Assembly (NCBI GenBank): GCA_036346395.1
Contig: CM070599.1
Location: 30,867,232 to 30,931,231, forward strand
Reading direction: 5' to 3'
Length of the DNA: 64,000 bases
Source of the DNA: Hsuehochloa calcarea
Taxonomy: Eukaryota > Streptophyta > Magnoliopsida > Poales > Poaceae
Under the pieces are notes generated by a model. It had not been told where the DNA came from. It made no database searches and saw nothing but the letters and a program-made list of their open reading frames with translations. The position numbers and the translations under genes are program-made. How positions within the stretch are numbered: position 1 is the first letter of the stretch; every line of letters starts with the position of its first letter. Below are positions 1 to 10,488 of this stretch, piece by piece.

Positions 1-302
1 CGGGATCTTATGCACACAATATTCTCTACATTAACACTCCTTAGCCGTTAAGTGGAATACGAACGGATGATGTCGATCGCTACAGTACAATCTAAACAGT
101 GTCTAGCTACATTATTGTGCGCGGTGATTGCGATTCGCTACAGTGAAATCATTGTTCCTATCGCTGCAATTATTGTTCGCACAGTGATCTCTACACGGGA
201 AATCAAACCAAACAAGTGCATATAATGGGTTGGGCTAGGCCGATAGCGGTGGCGGGTATGGCTTGGGCCAACATCTGCATCCTCTCTCTAAAAAAAACTG
301 CA

Positions 303-625
303 TATGTGCAAAAAAATTTGGCAACACAAGGTAATGGCTTCATCAAACAACAAAGAACCGAAGGACAAAGAAGGCGTAGTTCGTAGTACACACCAAAGCG
401 ATCGAGGCCACATCTGGACGGGAGGCGCAGGCCAGGTGTGGGGGTGTAGCGGCCGCTCTACTGTACTCTCTATTCTCTACGCCAACGCTACGACCATCTC
501 CATGACCACACACACACACACCACATGTACCTCGAGAGGGTCGAGACAAAGCCAAGAATGCACGACGCTACTGCATCTAATGTATACTAGCCACAAAGGA
601 AACACTTTCTGCGGCACGACATGGA
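303..625 (+). repeat. Diverged dispersed repeat, copy 1
   Basis: This stretch matches 22160-22530 in the same orientation at a level visible by eye. Shared blocks include an AACTTGGCAACACA-like block, CAAAGAACCGAAG, GAGGCCAC, GGCGCAGGC and GCATCTAATGT in the same order, with indels between them. The open frames across it differ from the other copy, so I do not call it coding. It may be a short transposon or an old local duplication, and no terminal repeats are evident. Confidence 0.5.
506..521. repeat. (CA)n microsatellite
   Basis: A run of eight CA dinucleotides lies inside the diverged repeat. It is absent from the other copy near 22.43 kb, where only scattered CACAC remains. Confidence 0.8.
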
Positions 626-960
626 CGTAGGTCTACTACTTCTACTGTAAAGTGTCCAGCCACACAAACGAACACACGAGAAAGTAACAGAAGCTTTGGG
701 GGGGGATGCGACCAAAACACACATATTTTCTTCTCTTCCAATACTCAATAGGGTACCTAGATGAAACGATGCGTATTGATGGCCTTGCTAACATGCAAGA
801 TGAGCTTGCTAGCACATGATAATTATACATAGGAGTATCCATCATTTCGACAACATTGCAACCTTTCGGCAGCAGTAGAAGCCACCTTCTTTAGGTCTAG
901 ACTCGCAGTAGCCTTCATGTGTATCCAGGGATGTAGACATGGGGACTAGTTGGAGCCATG

Positions 961-1176
961 TGTAAATAAAACAAGAATTGTAGATTGGATCTGTGCTAAC
1001 AAGTTGCGGTCTCCGTGCTTTGTTATTTATAATCATTTTCGTATGATGTACAATACTGAGTACTAGACAACAGAATAACACGCGATAGCGATTATAGCGG
1101 GTAAGTGGCACATGCTCATGAGAGAAACTAGGCATTGCTAACTATCTTACAACGTGCATACATGACTATTTCAACA
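961..1176 (-). repeat. Copia 3' LTR (probable)
   Basis: Read on the minus strand it begins TGTTGAAATAG directly after a purine-rich stretch following the pol stop codon and ends TATTTACA, giving the TG...CA ends of an LTR of about 216 bp. The outer end is shared with the sequence beside the primer-binding site at 5737. The middle does not match the remaining 85 bp of the 5' LTR, so the boundaries are provisional. Confidence 0.5.
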
Positions 1177-2755
1177 GCCACCCTCAATCTCAACTTGCTG
1201 CAGCCAAATTGAGATTACGCCCAAGATTTGAGACTTGCCGCATGGGTAAGGGTTTAGTGAAAATGTCCACCACTTAATCTTCTGAAGAAATGAAGTGACT
1301 CTCCAAAGCTTTGCATGCCACCTTCTCTCGAACGAAATGGAAGTCCACTTCAATGTGTTTAGTCCACGCGTGAAACACCAGGTTGCCTTGCAAGGTAGGT
1401 GGTGCCCAAGTTGTCACACGAGAGACACAGAGCTCTGCTCTGGAACGCTCCGAGTTCACCAAGTATGGACTACAACCAAATGATTTCAACTATCGCATTG
1501 TCCATTGACTTATACTCGGATTCGGTGCTGGATCTTGACACGTTGCTTGCTTTCTTGAGCTCCACGAGATAAGGTTAGCACTAAAGAATAATGCGAAGCC
1601 ACTGATTGATCGTCGATCATCTGAGCAACCCGCCCAATCGACATCTGAGAAGGCGCTAACAAGCATTGATTCAGATTTATGTACAACCAATCTAGTGTTA
1701 GGAGTATAATTCAGTAACCTCAAGATCCTCTTCACTGTTGTCTAATGTTGTGTTGTTGGTGAATGTAAGTACTGACAAACTTTGTTCACTGAGAATGCAA
1801 TGTCTGGTCTTGTGAGTATCACGTATTGTAAGGCACCAACAATGCTTTGGTACAGAGTTGATTCTACTTCTGTGAGTTGTTTGCCTTCAGCAGTGGACAT
1901 AGGATTATTAGCTGGCTTACAATTGCTCACGTTGGCTCGGCTAAGTAGCTCTCTTGTGTACTTATGTTGTGTAAGAATAATACCATTCTTGACAGGTGAT
2001 AATTCAATACCTAGAAAATAGTGCAAGCTTCCCAAATATTTCACTGCAAAGTCTTGATGTAGTTGCTGTAATAAATCATCAACTACCTTACTTGAGGAGT
2101 TAGTCACTATAATGCCATACACATGTATCAACAAATAAGTGACTACACCATTCCTTCTGTATATAAACATGGAAGTGTCTGCCTTTGATGGAACACAACC
2201 TACTTCTTGTAGTTTAATGTTAAGTCGAGAGTGCCAAGCATGTGGAGTCTGCTTTAACCCATAAAGAGACTTGTCAAGCTTGCAAATATGTTTAGGAAAT
2301 TAAGGATGCTCATAACCTTGTTGTTGTTTCATGTATACATATTCTTCTAAGATCCTATGCAAGAATGCATTTTGTATATCTAATTGCCTTAGTATCCAGC
2401 CACGAGAAATAGCAATAGATAATTTAAGCCGAATGGTAGCATGCTTGACAACAGGGCTAAATGTGACATCACAGTCTATGCATACCTTTGCTTGAAGCCC
2501 TTGGCCACTAGCCGTGCCTTATATCTATCAATGCTGTCATCTGATCTTCTTTTGAGCTTGAAGACCCACTTGCAGTTTATTACATTGAGACCCTTCTAAG
2601 GTGGAATAAGATGTCATATGCTCCTCATCCATTGCCTTTTTCCATTCAGTATGTTGCATGGCTTCAATATGACTTGTAGGTTCTGCAACAGTGCTATTGA
2701 CAAGTGTTGAATTTAAGAATGAACTAGTTGCAAATTGTATACAAAATAGTTTCAT
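1177..2755 (-). pseudogene. Copia pol remnant: reverse transcriptase and RNase H
   Basis: Three minus-strand frames together give the C-terminal half of a Ty1/copia polyprotein. About 2537-2755 holds the start of the RT domain (HTEWKKAMDEE). 1742-2170 holds the palm and thumb, including KYLGSLHYFLGIEL, and 1490-1735 holds the RNase H region with DWAGC and a SxSGF-like block. The extreme C-terminus continues to a stop at 1171-1173. The frames are broken by stops and shifts. The catalytic YVDD box of copia RTs is not intact: the equivalent position near 2115 reads HVYGIIVT, losing both aspartates. The integrase and protease that should precede it are absent. It is non-functional. Confidence 0.8.
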
Positions 2756-2759
2756 TACA

Positions 2760-5190
2760 ATATAAAATTAATATAACCTGTGATACGAGATGTTCGAAGG
2801 TCTAAGTAATTTGGTTATTAACTTTGAGTCTATAACTTGCTCTAATGTATAATTTTTAGTTTGATATTCGATAATTAGACATTTTTATGAGAGCATAGAC
2901 ACTCAAGAGGGCTTTGAGCAACAGGTGGATAGTAAGTAGGATTATGGTTGGAGTAGTTGATCTGGAGTGCTTAATTACATAGTTTATGCCTTTGAAGCAT
3001 ATGTAGACTGTTTGCATATCAGTTAACCAGGGCTATTTTATGTGATACATCGAGGTATGCATATTAATGTGAAATCTTAGAGTGTCTGTGTGCTTACTTA
3101 CGGAGATAGGCTAAGGATGTAAGCAAAGCTTTGCATCACCGGAAATTGACAGAAAGGCCTAGGAAGGACAACATTGCCCTATGTTAGGCATATTCTTTAG
3201 TAACAGATATCATATTAAGCTATCATTCACGTTCTCCTTGCTTACTTACTTCAGTCATCCTTCAGACTATGCTATGTGCTATCTGTCCTTATTTGGCGTT
3301 TGCTTTTGCATTCCGGTGGGCAAGAGGAATTGTATGAGCCGATGCAATGGCCGTAGGTGCCATGCATTGGAGGCTCAGATCAAGGGTTGTGCTTGTTCCA
3401 TTTGCTCAACTATATCTTGGTGATACACAGTAAGTCGGATTATTCGTTTCACATGGAATGACATTGCGTGTCCATTCGTTTCTGATTCTGTTTAAGTTTA
3501 GTGAAGCTCACTGTTGTTTGCCAGTATTTTTTCATGAGCCTTGCGTCTTCATTTCACTTGATGAGAATTGTATTGAGTGGATAGTGCAATTACCCAAGGA
3601 ATTTCGTTCAGTCTTAATCATTTACGTCATTGATCATGTGTGTATGTGTTTTTTCCGAGTACACTTTCATGAGCTGTTTATCAACTTATGTTCCATTTCA
3701 CAACTGTTGAATTATGAAATTGAGCATTTACGGAAGTACAATTTACATTGGGACTTTATTGTACTTAATGCTTGAATTTTCCAGAAGTCCTCAATTGTCC
3801 TAGACTTTTAGCCATAATGCTATAGTCAGACTTACAAGCATTTCCACACGTCATGTAGCTAGCAAATGGAAAGTAATACAAGTTCATTCAAACTCTGAGT
3901 GCATAGCATATAATACAGATGTAACGCAAGACTATGTAAATCGTACTGTGCATTTTGCCTTACCATTGTGATCGAAGAACTGATAATAATATTGCTGTAC
4001 CATAGCTTAAATATTATAGATTCTTTAAACTCATTACATCATTAGCTATTGCCGAGTCAGCAATTTGTTCCAAAAAAGGTCAATTTTCCAGAATATTTGC
4101 AAAACAAGTACTACTGTAAGCAGTTGATTCACTTGAGCTTAAAAACTCTAGCCAGAGCTTGAAATCCATAGACTGATTCATTAGTTCATTCTAAAGTAAA
4201 TTAGGAATTATGCAACCAGTAATATTTGCAGTTAAATTATGATGTGCTTAAATGTTATGCTAGTTTATTTATTTCAAGTGCATGTTATTATAACTTTCTC
4301 ATCAGTAAAATATTTGTGTGACTGGGCTTGAAACATCAATCCATTTTCATAGCTCCTCAAGTTAAACTAAATTACAATTTGTATAGATGTTGATAGGCAG
4401 TAAAATTAAAGTGTACAGTTAGATTTTGACTTTTCAAGTTCTAATGTAATCTATTCTTGAGCATTGAATTCACTAAATGATGCCAAAATGGCTTCATTCC
4501 CATCTCTGAATTCATGTAATGTAATGTAGAAAAACTCTATGGATATTGCAGAGTTGGAATGTTATAGTGAGAAATGCATGGCTCAATTGTAAAATTAATT
4601 TATTGTTTTTTAGATCATGGTTCATATCAGTTAGACGTTGTATGAGTTCGGAAGACATCATATGTTGCTCCATCGACTTCATGAACAAGTTACACATGTA
4701 ATACAAGCACAATGACTAATGTGAATACATCTTATTAAGAACTCTCATCTGATTAATCAAATGACATATAATATCTGAGAGTCATTAGAAGACATATAAG
4801 ATTTTTGAATTTAGACTACAAATTATATTGTTGAGATGCGTAAACAGAATACATAATTCTACAGTGTGTCATCTATCAAAGATACTTGTAGCATTATCAA
4901 TACACAACTTAAATGAATCGGCAAGGTGAATTAGTGTCTAGCAGATACTTGAAAACTTATGTTGATGTATGTTAGTACGTCGTTAAACAAATTTCAGTAA
5001 CAGTCTATGTCGTCTATCGACTTAGGTATTATTTACTCATGAATAATACAATTAAGATCAGAAAGCAAATAACAAGCAAAGAAATATTGTATAATTGATT
5101 TGGCGCAAGCAATGTTAACAATCTTGTTAGGCCTCAGATCGGATGTTATCTTAAAAGATTGACTAGTACTCACATACAGCCTGAAGGACA
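2760..5190. other. AT-rich interval inside the copia element, no gene recognised
   Basis: Integrase and protease of the copia polyprotein should lie here, yet neither the zinc-binding HHCC motif nor an aspartic protease motif is visible on either strand. The base composition is much more AT-rich than the flanking gag and RT remnants. Short ORFs at 3181-3423 and 3458-3775 (plus) resemble nothing I know. A deletion followed by insertion of unrelated DNA is the simplest reading, but I found no terminal repeats. Confidence 0.5.
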
Positions 5191-5191
5191 G

Positions 5192-5673
5192 TCAATGAAC
5201 TGAGCCGAAGACTTTGTTGAAATATTCAATTACAGATGAGTCTTTCTTATGGATGGTTGATAACTGCTGCCTAACTTGTATTACTTTTGCCTGGGAACCA
5301 GACGAGAACGTATTCTCTAAGGCTAGCCATACTTCATGAGAAGTTGAGAGAAAAAGCACCTGTGCGAGCACCTGCTCAGAGAGGGATGACAGCAGTGCAC
5401 TCAAAACCATTTGATCCTGCTGAACCCAGATCTGGTATGCAGCGTTGGTTTGCTGATGGGCACCAGACTCTGTCGTCATGCATGGTGATGAGCTTGTCGA
5501 GGCAGACGTTGGATCCATCCACGGAGCCCAGGAGCTGTTGTCCACGCAGGTAAGGCAGTAGCCGAGCCTTCCATAGGAGATAATTCTCCCTCTTTAGCTT
5601 CACGTTGATCAGATGGCCGAGGGAAGGCACCGGAAGAAGTCCGACGGTGGCGGCGGTGCTCGTGGAGCTCATC
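5192..5673 (-). pseudogene. Copia gag remnant (retrotrans_gag / UBN2-like)
   Basis: Starting from the ATG at 5673 (minus), the frame reads an N-terminal Ser/Thr/Ala-rich stretch, then LKRENYLLWKARLLPYLRG, the copia gag motif in which a conserved Trp follows NYLLW. A frame change near 5460-5545 is needed to continue into IWVQQDQMVLSALLSSL and HEVWLALENTFSSGS, again typical of plant copia gag. It then runs to a stop at 5192. The zinc knuckle that should follow is missing. The primer-binding site lies about 55 bp upstream of the ATG. Confidence 0.75.
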
Positions 5674-5725
5674 GCCGCAGAGGTTGCGCTGGATGTAGTA
5701 TCCACCTCGTTGGAGATTTTGGAAA

Positions 5726-5736
5726 CTCCGATACCA
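5726..5736 (-). other. Copia primer-binding site and 5' LTR junction
   Basis: On the minus strand TGGTATCGGAG follows directly after the LTR terminus ...TTTACA, matching the usual initiator-tRNA-Met site TGGTATCAGAG except for one base. 5737-5821 is then the preserved end of the 5' LTR, cut off where Gypsy-1 begins. Confidence 0.65.
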
Positions 5737-5821
5737 TGTAAATAAAACAAGAATTGTATTTTCTGACTCTGTCCCTGTGCGCATTCCAACCTTTCTTCGT
5801 GCAGTATTGCTAGCACATATC

Positions 5822-8800
5822 TGTAAGAACCCGACAAAATTAGACTCTCGTAACCATAATTAAAGACTTGTATTAGGATCAATCGCAGTAATCACTTCTG
5901 AAAAATTCAGTTCAATCGCAAGCTCAGTTGTCAGGATAACATCAGTATAATCCAATTTCATAATTGTTACAAGAGTATTGTTACAACAATTAAAGTACAG
6001 AATTTGCATCGCATAATCAAAAGAATATATTACAACAGATCGAATCATAATTACAACTTTGAGTTCATTACAAAATGAATAAACAAAGATCTTGCATTTC
6101 ATATCTCTGAAGCCTTCCTTGAAGTATTGTTCGTCCATCGCCGTCCAATCGAACTGCCTTCCTCGACTCAATCCGAATTGCCAATAACCAGCCACAGAAG
6201 CCACACTTCCCCCTGTTTAAGCCCACAGTACACAGCTGGAGGGATAAGAACAGAGTAAAAAGTAGAAATGAACAGGGAGCTTGGTAAAAACAATTTGCAC
6301 AGCCTGGAGATAAGATCAGCCGAGTGCACTCCCCAGCCAGATGCAATCCTCTGCCAAACCCCGCCTAACACAAGAGCCACCATACATCCCCCCGACCATT
6401 TACATCCAAAGAAGATCAAGTCACGACCCAAAGAACCGTAAAGCTACCACAGATCCATTCCCCCACTCCCAGCCAGATCTCAAGAACCCATCCCAGTGCT
6501 TTTCCCCTCTCCCAGTTCCTCCCAACAGAAGGAGCAAGAGCCAGCACCAAGGAGCAGAAAGAAGGCCAGCACCAGGGAGCAAGAGGAGGAAGCCACGGCC
6601 AGACAAACCAGAAGCGAGGAGAGCACCCGGCAAAGCCGGCACTACCATCCTTCTCCATCCTAGCCAGCTTTAAAGAAAAGGTGAACCCAAATCCCACTAG
6701 TGTGCCTTGCCATTTTGCACTACCTTATCAATCTCATTTGCATCACAAGACAAAGAATCCATTTTCACACAGAGGGGAGATCGTGGAGTAGAGAAGAAGG
6801 GGTATCACCAAACACAATGAGCCATCACCAAGAAACCCTTCTTGGCCGAACCCTCACCATCACACCACAGCCACGGCCGATTCACCCAATTCATCAATTG
6901 AGCATGCATCAAATCAACTTAAGCATTTGCATCAACCATATATGCTAAAGAAACAACCCTAGCAATTATAGTAAAGCAAAAATCAATCGGGTAGTAAACC
7001 GGGCTTAAGGCACCAGGAGAAGAGCGGGGTGAGAGACCAAGGCGGAACGAGTAACCGAACCGAGGGCGGGCGCAAACCGAGGCGGCGGTTTGAGTCCAGA
7101 GCGGCCGGCGGCCGTGAGGCCGGGCCGGCCAAACTAGAGAAAGCGGCGGAGAAAGAGAGCGGAGAAGGGGGGTGTGAACCAAACCGGTGAAGCCACGGGG
7201 AGAAAACCGAAGCGGCGGCGGATCGGTGCGAGTGGACGCAGCGGCACGTGCCGCAGGGAGCTGCGAGGAGCGACCGCAGCGCAAGCGGGCGGACCGGTGA
7301 GTAAGCGCGGCGGCGCCTGGCCCGGCGCCGGGAAACCGAGAGGCCAATGCGAGCGAGGAAGCGCAGGGAAACCGAGCCGGGAACGGGCAGTGGAGCCGAG
7401 GAGAGGCGGCGCGGCGCCCATGAGAAGCCGAGAAGGAGGAGGAAGCGGCGTCGGTGAGGCCGAGGCGAGAGAGAAGGGGAAGGGAAAAGACGGGAGGAAA
7501 GCGGTGGGTTGGGTTAGGTTAGAGGGAGGGTAGTTAGGTAATTTGATAATTAGGATTAGGTTAGGTTTTTTAGGTATTTTAGTAGTTAGGTAATTTGATA
7601 ATTAGGGTTTTGGGTGATTAGTTAGGATAATTAGCATTTTTGTAGGTTAATTGGGTTTTGGAGAAATTAGGTTAATAGGAAATTAAAATAGGATTTTAGA
7701 GGGAACTGCTAAGCTGAGCCTGTCTCGGAAAATATTTGTAAGTTAAAAATTGGCTAACAAGAGGAATCGCATTAGCAATTAATTATTTGAATATCACCAA
7801 AAATCACTAAATATTTCTCAGATTCTATTTTACGCGTTGCTTGTAAGACGAGCTCGGTGACAGGCGAATGATCCCGGACTCATCGACACCGACACCTACT
7901 ATTACTACGAAGGCAAGCGATCCTCTTGAACATCAAGATAGCTATTTTAAATGTAAACCGTATATTGCTGTATTATCGTATTGCATCCAAAATGGTTTCC
8001 AAAAATCCAAATCACATGATTGAGATGATTATGAAAGAGATGAGAAAGATGAAAGGAGAATGTGATAAAATTATGATATGGTTGGTAAAGGGATCCTGTA
8101 TGTGGGAAGAACATGATAAAATGATGATAATGTGATGTGGTAAGAGGTGGGATTCCTTTACATACGGTTATAATATAAGGACCAACAAAACTCTTACTCG
8201 GTCGATGTCAGAATCGCTGCCAACCATTTTCCCGTTTCGACGGGCAGAAAATGTTACCCTGATACGTGATTATGCTTTCCACGCGGGTATGTTATATGAG
8301 TGAGTGTGTTGAGAAACCCCAGATTGGGGCAGGCGCTATATGCGCTAAGGGGGTGTTGGGTGAAGGTGAGTCCGGCCCAACTAACATTACCAGAACTCGG
8401 TGTGAAGATTCGCTCGCACCGATTTTAACGTAATGGGTGGAAAAATTAATCACGTAACACGGAAAACGCTCGTATTCGAACTTGAACCCGCATCAAAGGA
8501 AATCTTCGGGACCCGTTTCTTTTAGAGTTGAGAATAGCGTGGGTAAAGTGGTACAAGCTGCGATGCTATACAAATCATGAATTCATGCAGTCTCTGGATT
8601 GAGTCTACGGAACCACCAGGGTCTTTCTTCTTCCGAGTGACCAGAGCATTTTTCAAAGTATAAAATTTGCCACCCTTATTTTAATGATTTATTTCAGAAT
8701 GAGATGATAACCATCAGAGATATTGACATGAGATGCATCTTTTGCTACTAATGCTTGCTGAGTACTCTGACTCAACCTTGCTAGTATTCTCCTTTGTAGA

Positions 8801-9183
8801 TCCTAGTCCAGTGGGATTTATCCCGAGTGGGACGAGGGAGTTGCAGTGAGATGAGACCGTTGGAGACTTGGACCTGGCAATGAGGAGGAGGCGAGGCGAC
8901 GCCTTTATTTGGCGCTGGGACGACTAGGGGACACCTTAGGCGTGGCAGGCAAGAGAGGGACTTGGTTTTATTTTGGTATTTGTAATAAATATGTGTAATA
9001 TAAAACCTTAGCTTTGTGTGGTTAAGCTGTTGTAATTAAATACTTGATTTCCATCTTGTTGTTCTCACTGCGCACTTTGATAATGGCTTACTATTCGTCG
9101 GAGCGGTGTTCTACCGGGCAGATGAATAGTAATCCGTGTGCCTAAGTGTGATTACCCCTGGGGTAATCACACGGGGCGTCACA
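5822..9183 (+). repeat. Gypsy-1 5' LTR
   Basis: It aligns over its whole length with 16096-19500. The first ~500 bases are nearly identical, while the middle carries many small indels, most often fewer bases in this copy. The GC-rich part around 7000-7500 is probably the R/U5 leader. ORFs inside it are short and differ between the copies, so no gene is called. A 27-bp palindrome lies just before the end (9146-9172). Confidence 0.9.
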
Positions 9184-9185
9184 GG

Positions 9186-9197
9186 TGGTATCAGAGC
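9186..9197 (+). other. Gypsy-1 primer-binding site
   Basis: TGGTATCAGAGC lies two bases after the LTR end and equals the complement of the 3' end of initiator tRNA-Met, the usual primer for plant Ty3/gypsy elements. Confidence 0.9.
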
Positions 9198-9402
9198 AAT
9201 AGGTTTGGGCCACGCTAATAAAATAGAAACTGTCGTAGAACCTAAGCATGTTTTCCTTACTTGCTATATTGCACTAAGTATCTTATTAACCCTTGTCTTG
9301 ATATCATTTCTATTCCACCCTCTTGTCAAAATTATTATGTTAAAATCTCACCTTTCTTTAAGATGACAACCATACTAACGTAGCACCATTCTCTTTTGCA
9401 GA

Positions 9403-10488
9403 ATGACTAGGTCCAGGATCCCGCCTGAGAGAGTGCGGGGGGAGCACGTGCTACTCTTGGGAAGACTACTACACCACCTAAGGGCACCTTTTCAGGAGTT
9501 TTTCCAGGACGTTAGCATTCTAGATGGTTCCACCATTGTAGGAGTTGTCACCGGGATTCCCCTGAACCCGGCGTATTGTGTAGAGTTTACCTCGGTGTGG
9601 AGGTCACCCGATGACTACGTGCCTTTACGGGAGGTGGCCCGTAAGGCCATCTTTGCCCTTAGGGCTCATTTTAGCGACAGCTGAGTGACTCCCGGTTCGA
9701 GAGATTCCATCTATAGCCCCGGGAGTTTTGGTCTGCAGCTTGGCCTAGCCACATTCCTAGCTACCCACCACCACCACTGATCCACCACGTGGCCTTGCGG
9801 CGGACACGACGGCGATGCGATGCTATTGGCCGGTACCCTGTTGTATGACTCGACTCGGGGAGCCTTGGCGAGAGCCGAGGAGAGCTCCGATTTTTGGCGA
9901 CAGCAGTACTATATCTCAGAGGCCATTAGAGGTTGCCATCATAGCCCCACCCCAGATGCACCACCCTACCATCCCACTTACCCTCCCTCGCACCTGTGGC
10001 CTAGTTCTTATACACTCCACCTCACGGCCCCACCTACAGCTCCACCCTCTGCTCCCCACCGATCCACCTGGGTTATTCAAAGCACCCCATATCCCACATA
10101 TTATTCCTTTTTAGCCGATGACTTAGTTATACCACCCCCAGTAGTTCCCATTCCTGAACCATCCCATGATCTTTATCCCGCCATTCACTCTCCTCCGTTT
10201 GTCTATCCTCATATCCCCACCCCACTACCTCAGGGCGACTTAGGAGGTACTTCAGCCCCACCATTAGACAGTTCCCTTCCTTACCGACCGAGACCAGAGT
10301 TCCGTGGTCCCCGTATCACGGTACACCCATATCCTGTTAGGGAGACCACTTCCCTCCACGAGATTTTCTATGCCCATTTTGGAGATCCTAGTAGTAGTGG
10401 CCCAGCTACCGGGATAGGTACTAGCTCTAGTCAGGGAGCCGAGGGTGAGGAGGAGGAGGCAGAGGAGGAGGAGGAGAGAGAGGAGTGA
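9403..10488 (+). pseudogene. Pre-gag ORF of Gypsy-1 (unknown function, two in-frame stops)
   Basis: One reading frame runs from the ATG at 9403 to the stop at 10486-10488, broken only by TGA at 9682 and TGA at 9778. About 360 codons would be read. The first part has no cysteines in clusters and no membrane segments; it contains PFQEFFQDVSILDG and VVTGIPLNPAY. The middle, from about 9940, is rich in proline, histidine and tyrosine. The last 16 residues are almost all Glu. It begins about 206 bp after the primer-binding site, and a corresponding ORF occupies the same place in Gypsy-2. Most plant chromoviruses have a single gag-pol ORF, so this is an added gene. I do not recognise a domain. Confidence 0.65.

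Larger units (their letters stand above)
961..5821 (-). mobile_element. Decayed Ty1/copia retrotransposon, right end split by Gypsy-1
   Basis: On the minus strand the order is a tRNA-Met-type primer-binding site (5726-5736), gag remnant (5192-5673), about 2.4 kb without recognisable copia sequence, then reverse transcriptase and RNase H remnants (1177-2755) and a short 3' LTR (961-1176). Both LTR ends adjoining 961 and 5737 share the same 22 bases, and beyond that the two LTR copies do not align by eye. The 5' LTR is cut at 5821 by Gypsy-1, and its remainder should lie from 19506. Protease and integrase are not visible. The element is long dead. Confidence 0.7.

Noticed and set aside
3181..3775. 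Two plus-strand ORFs of 80 and 105 codons
   Set aside because: No motif, AT-rich random-looking composition and high Phe/Cys/His content typical of chance ORFs.
6341..7533. Several 90-140 codon ORFs in the Gypsy-1 5' LTR
   Set aside because: The 3' LTR has indels in the same place that change the frames, and the composition is low-complexity.
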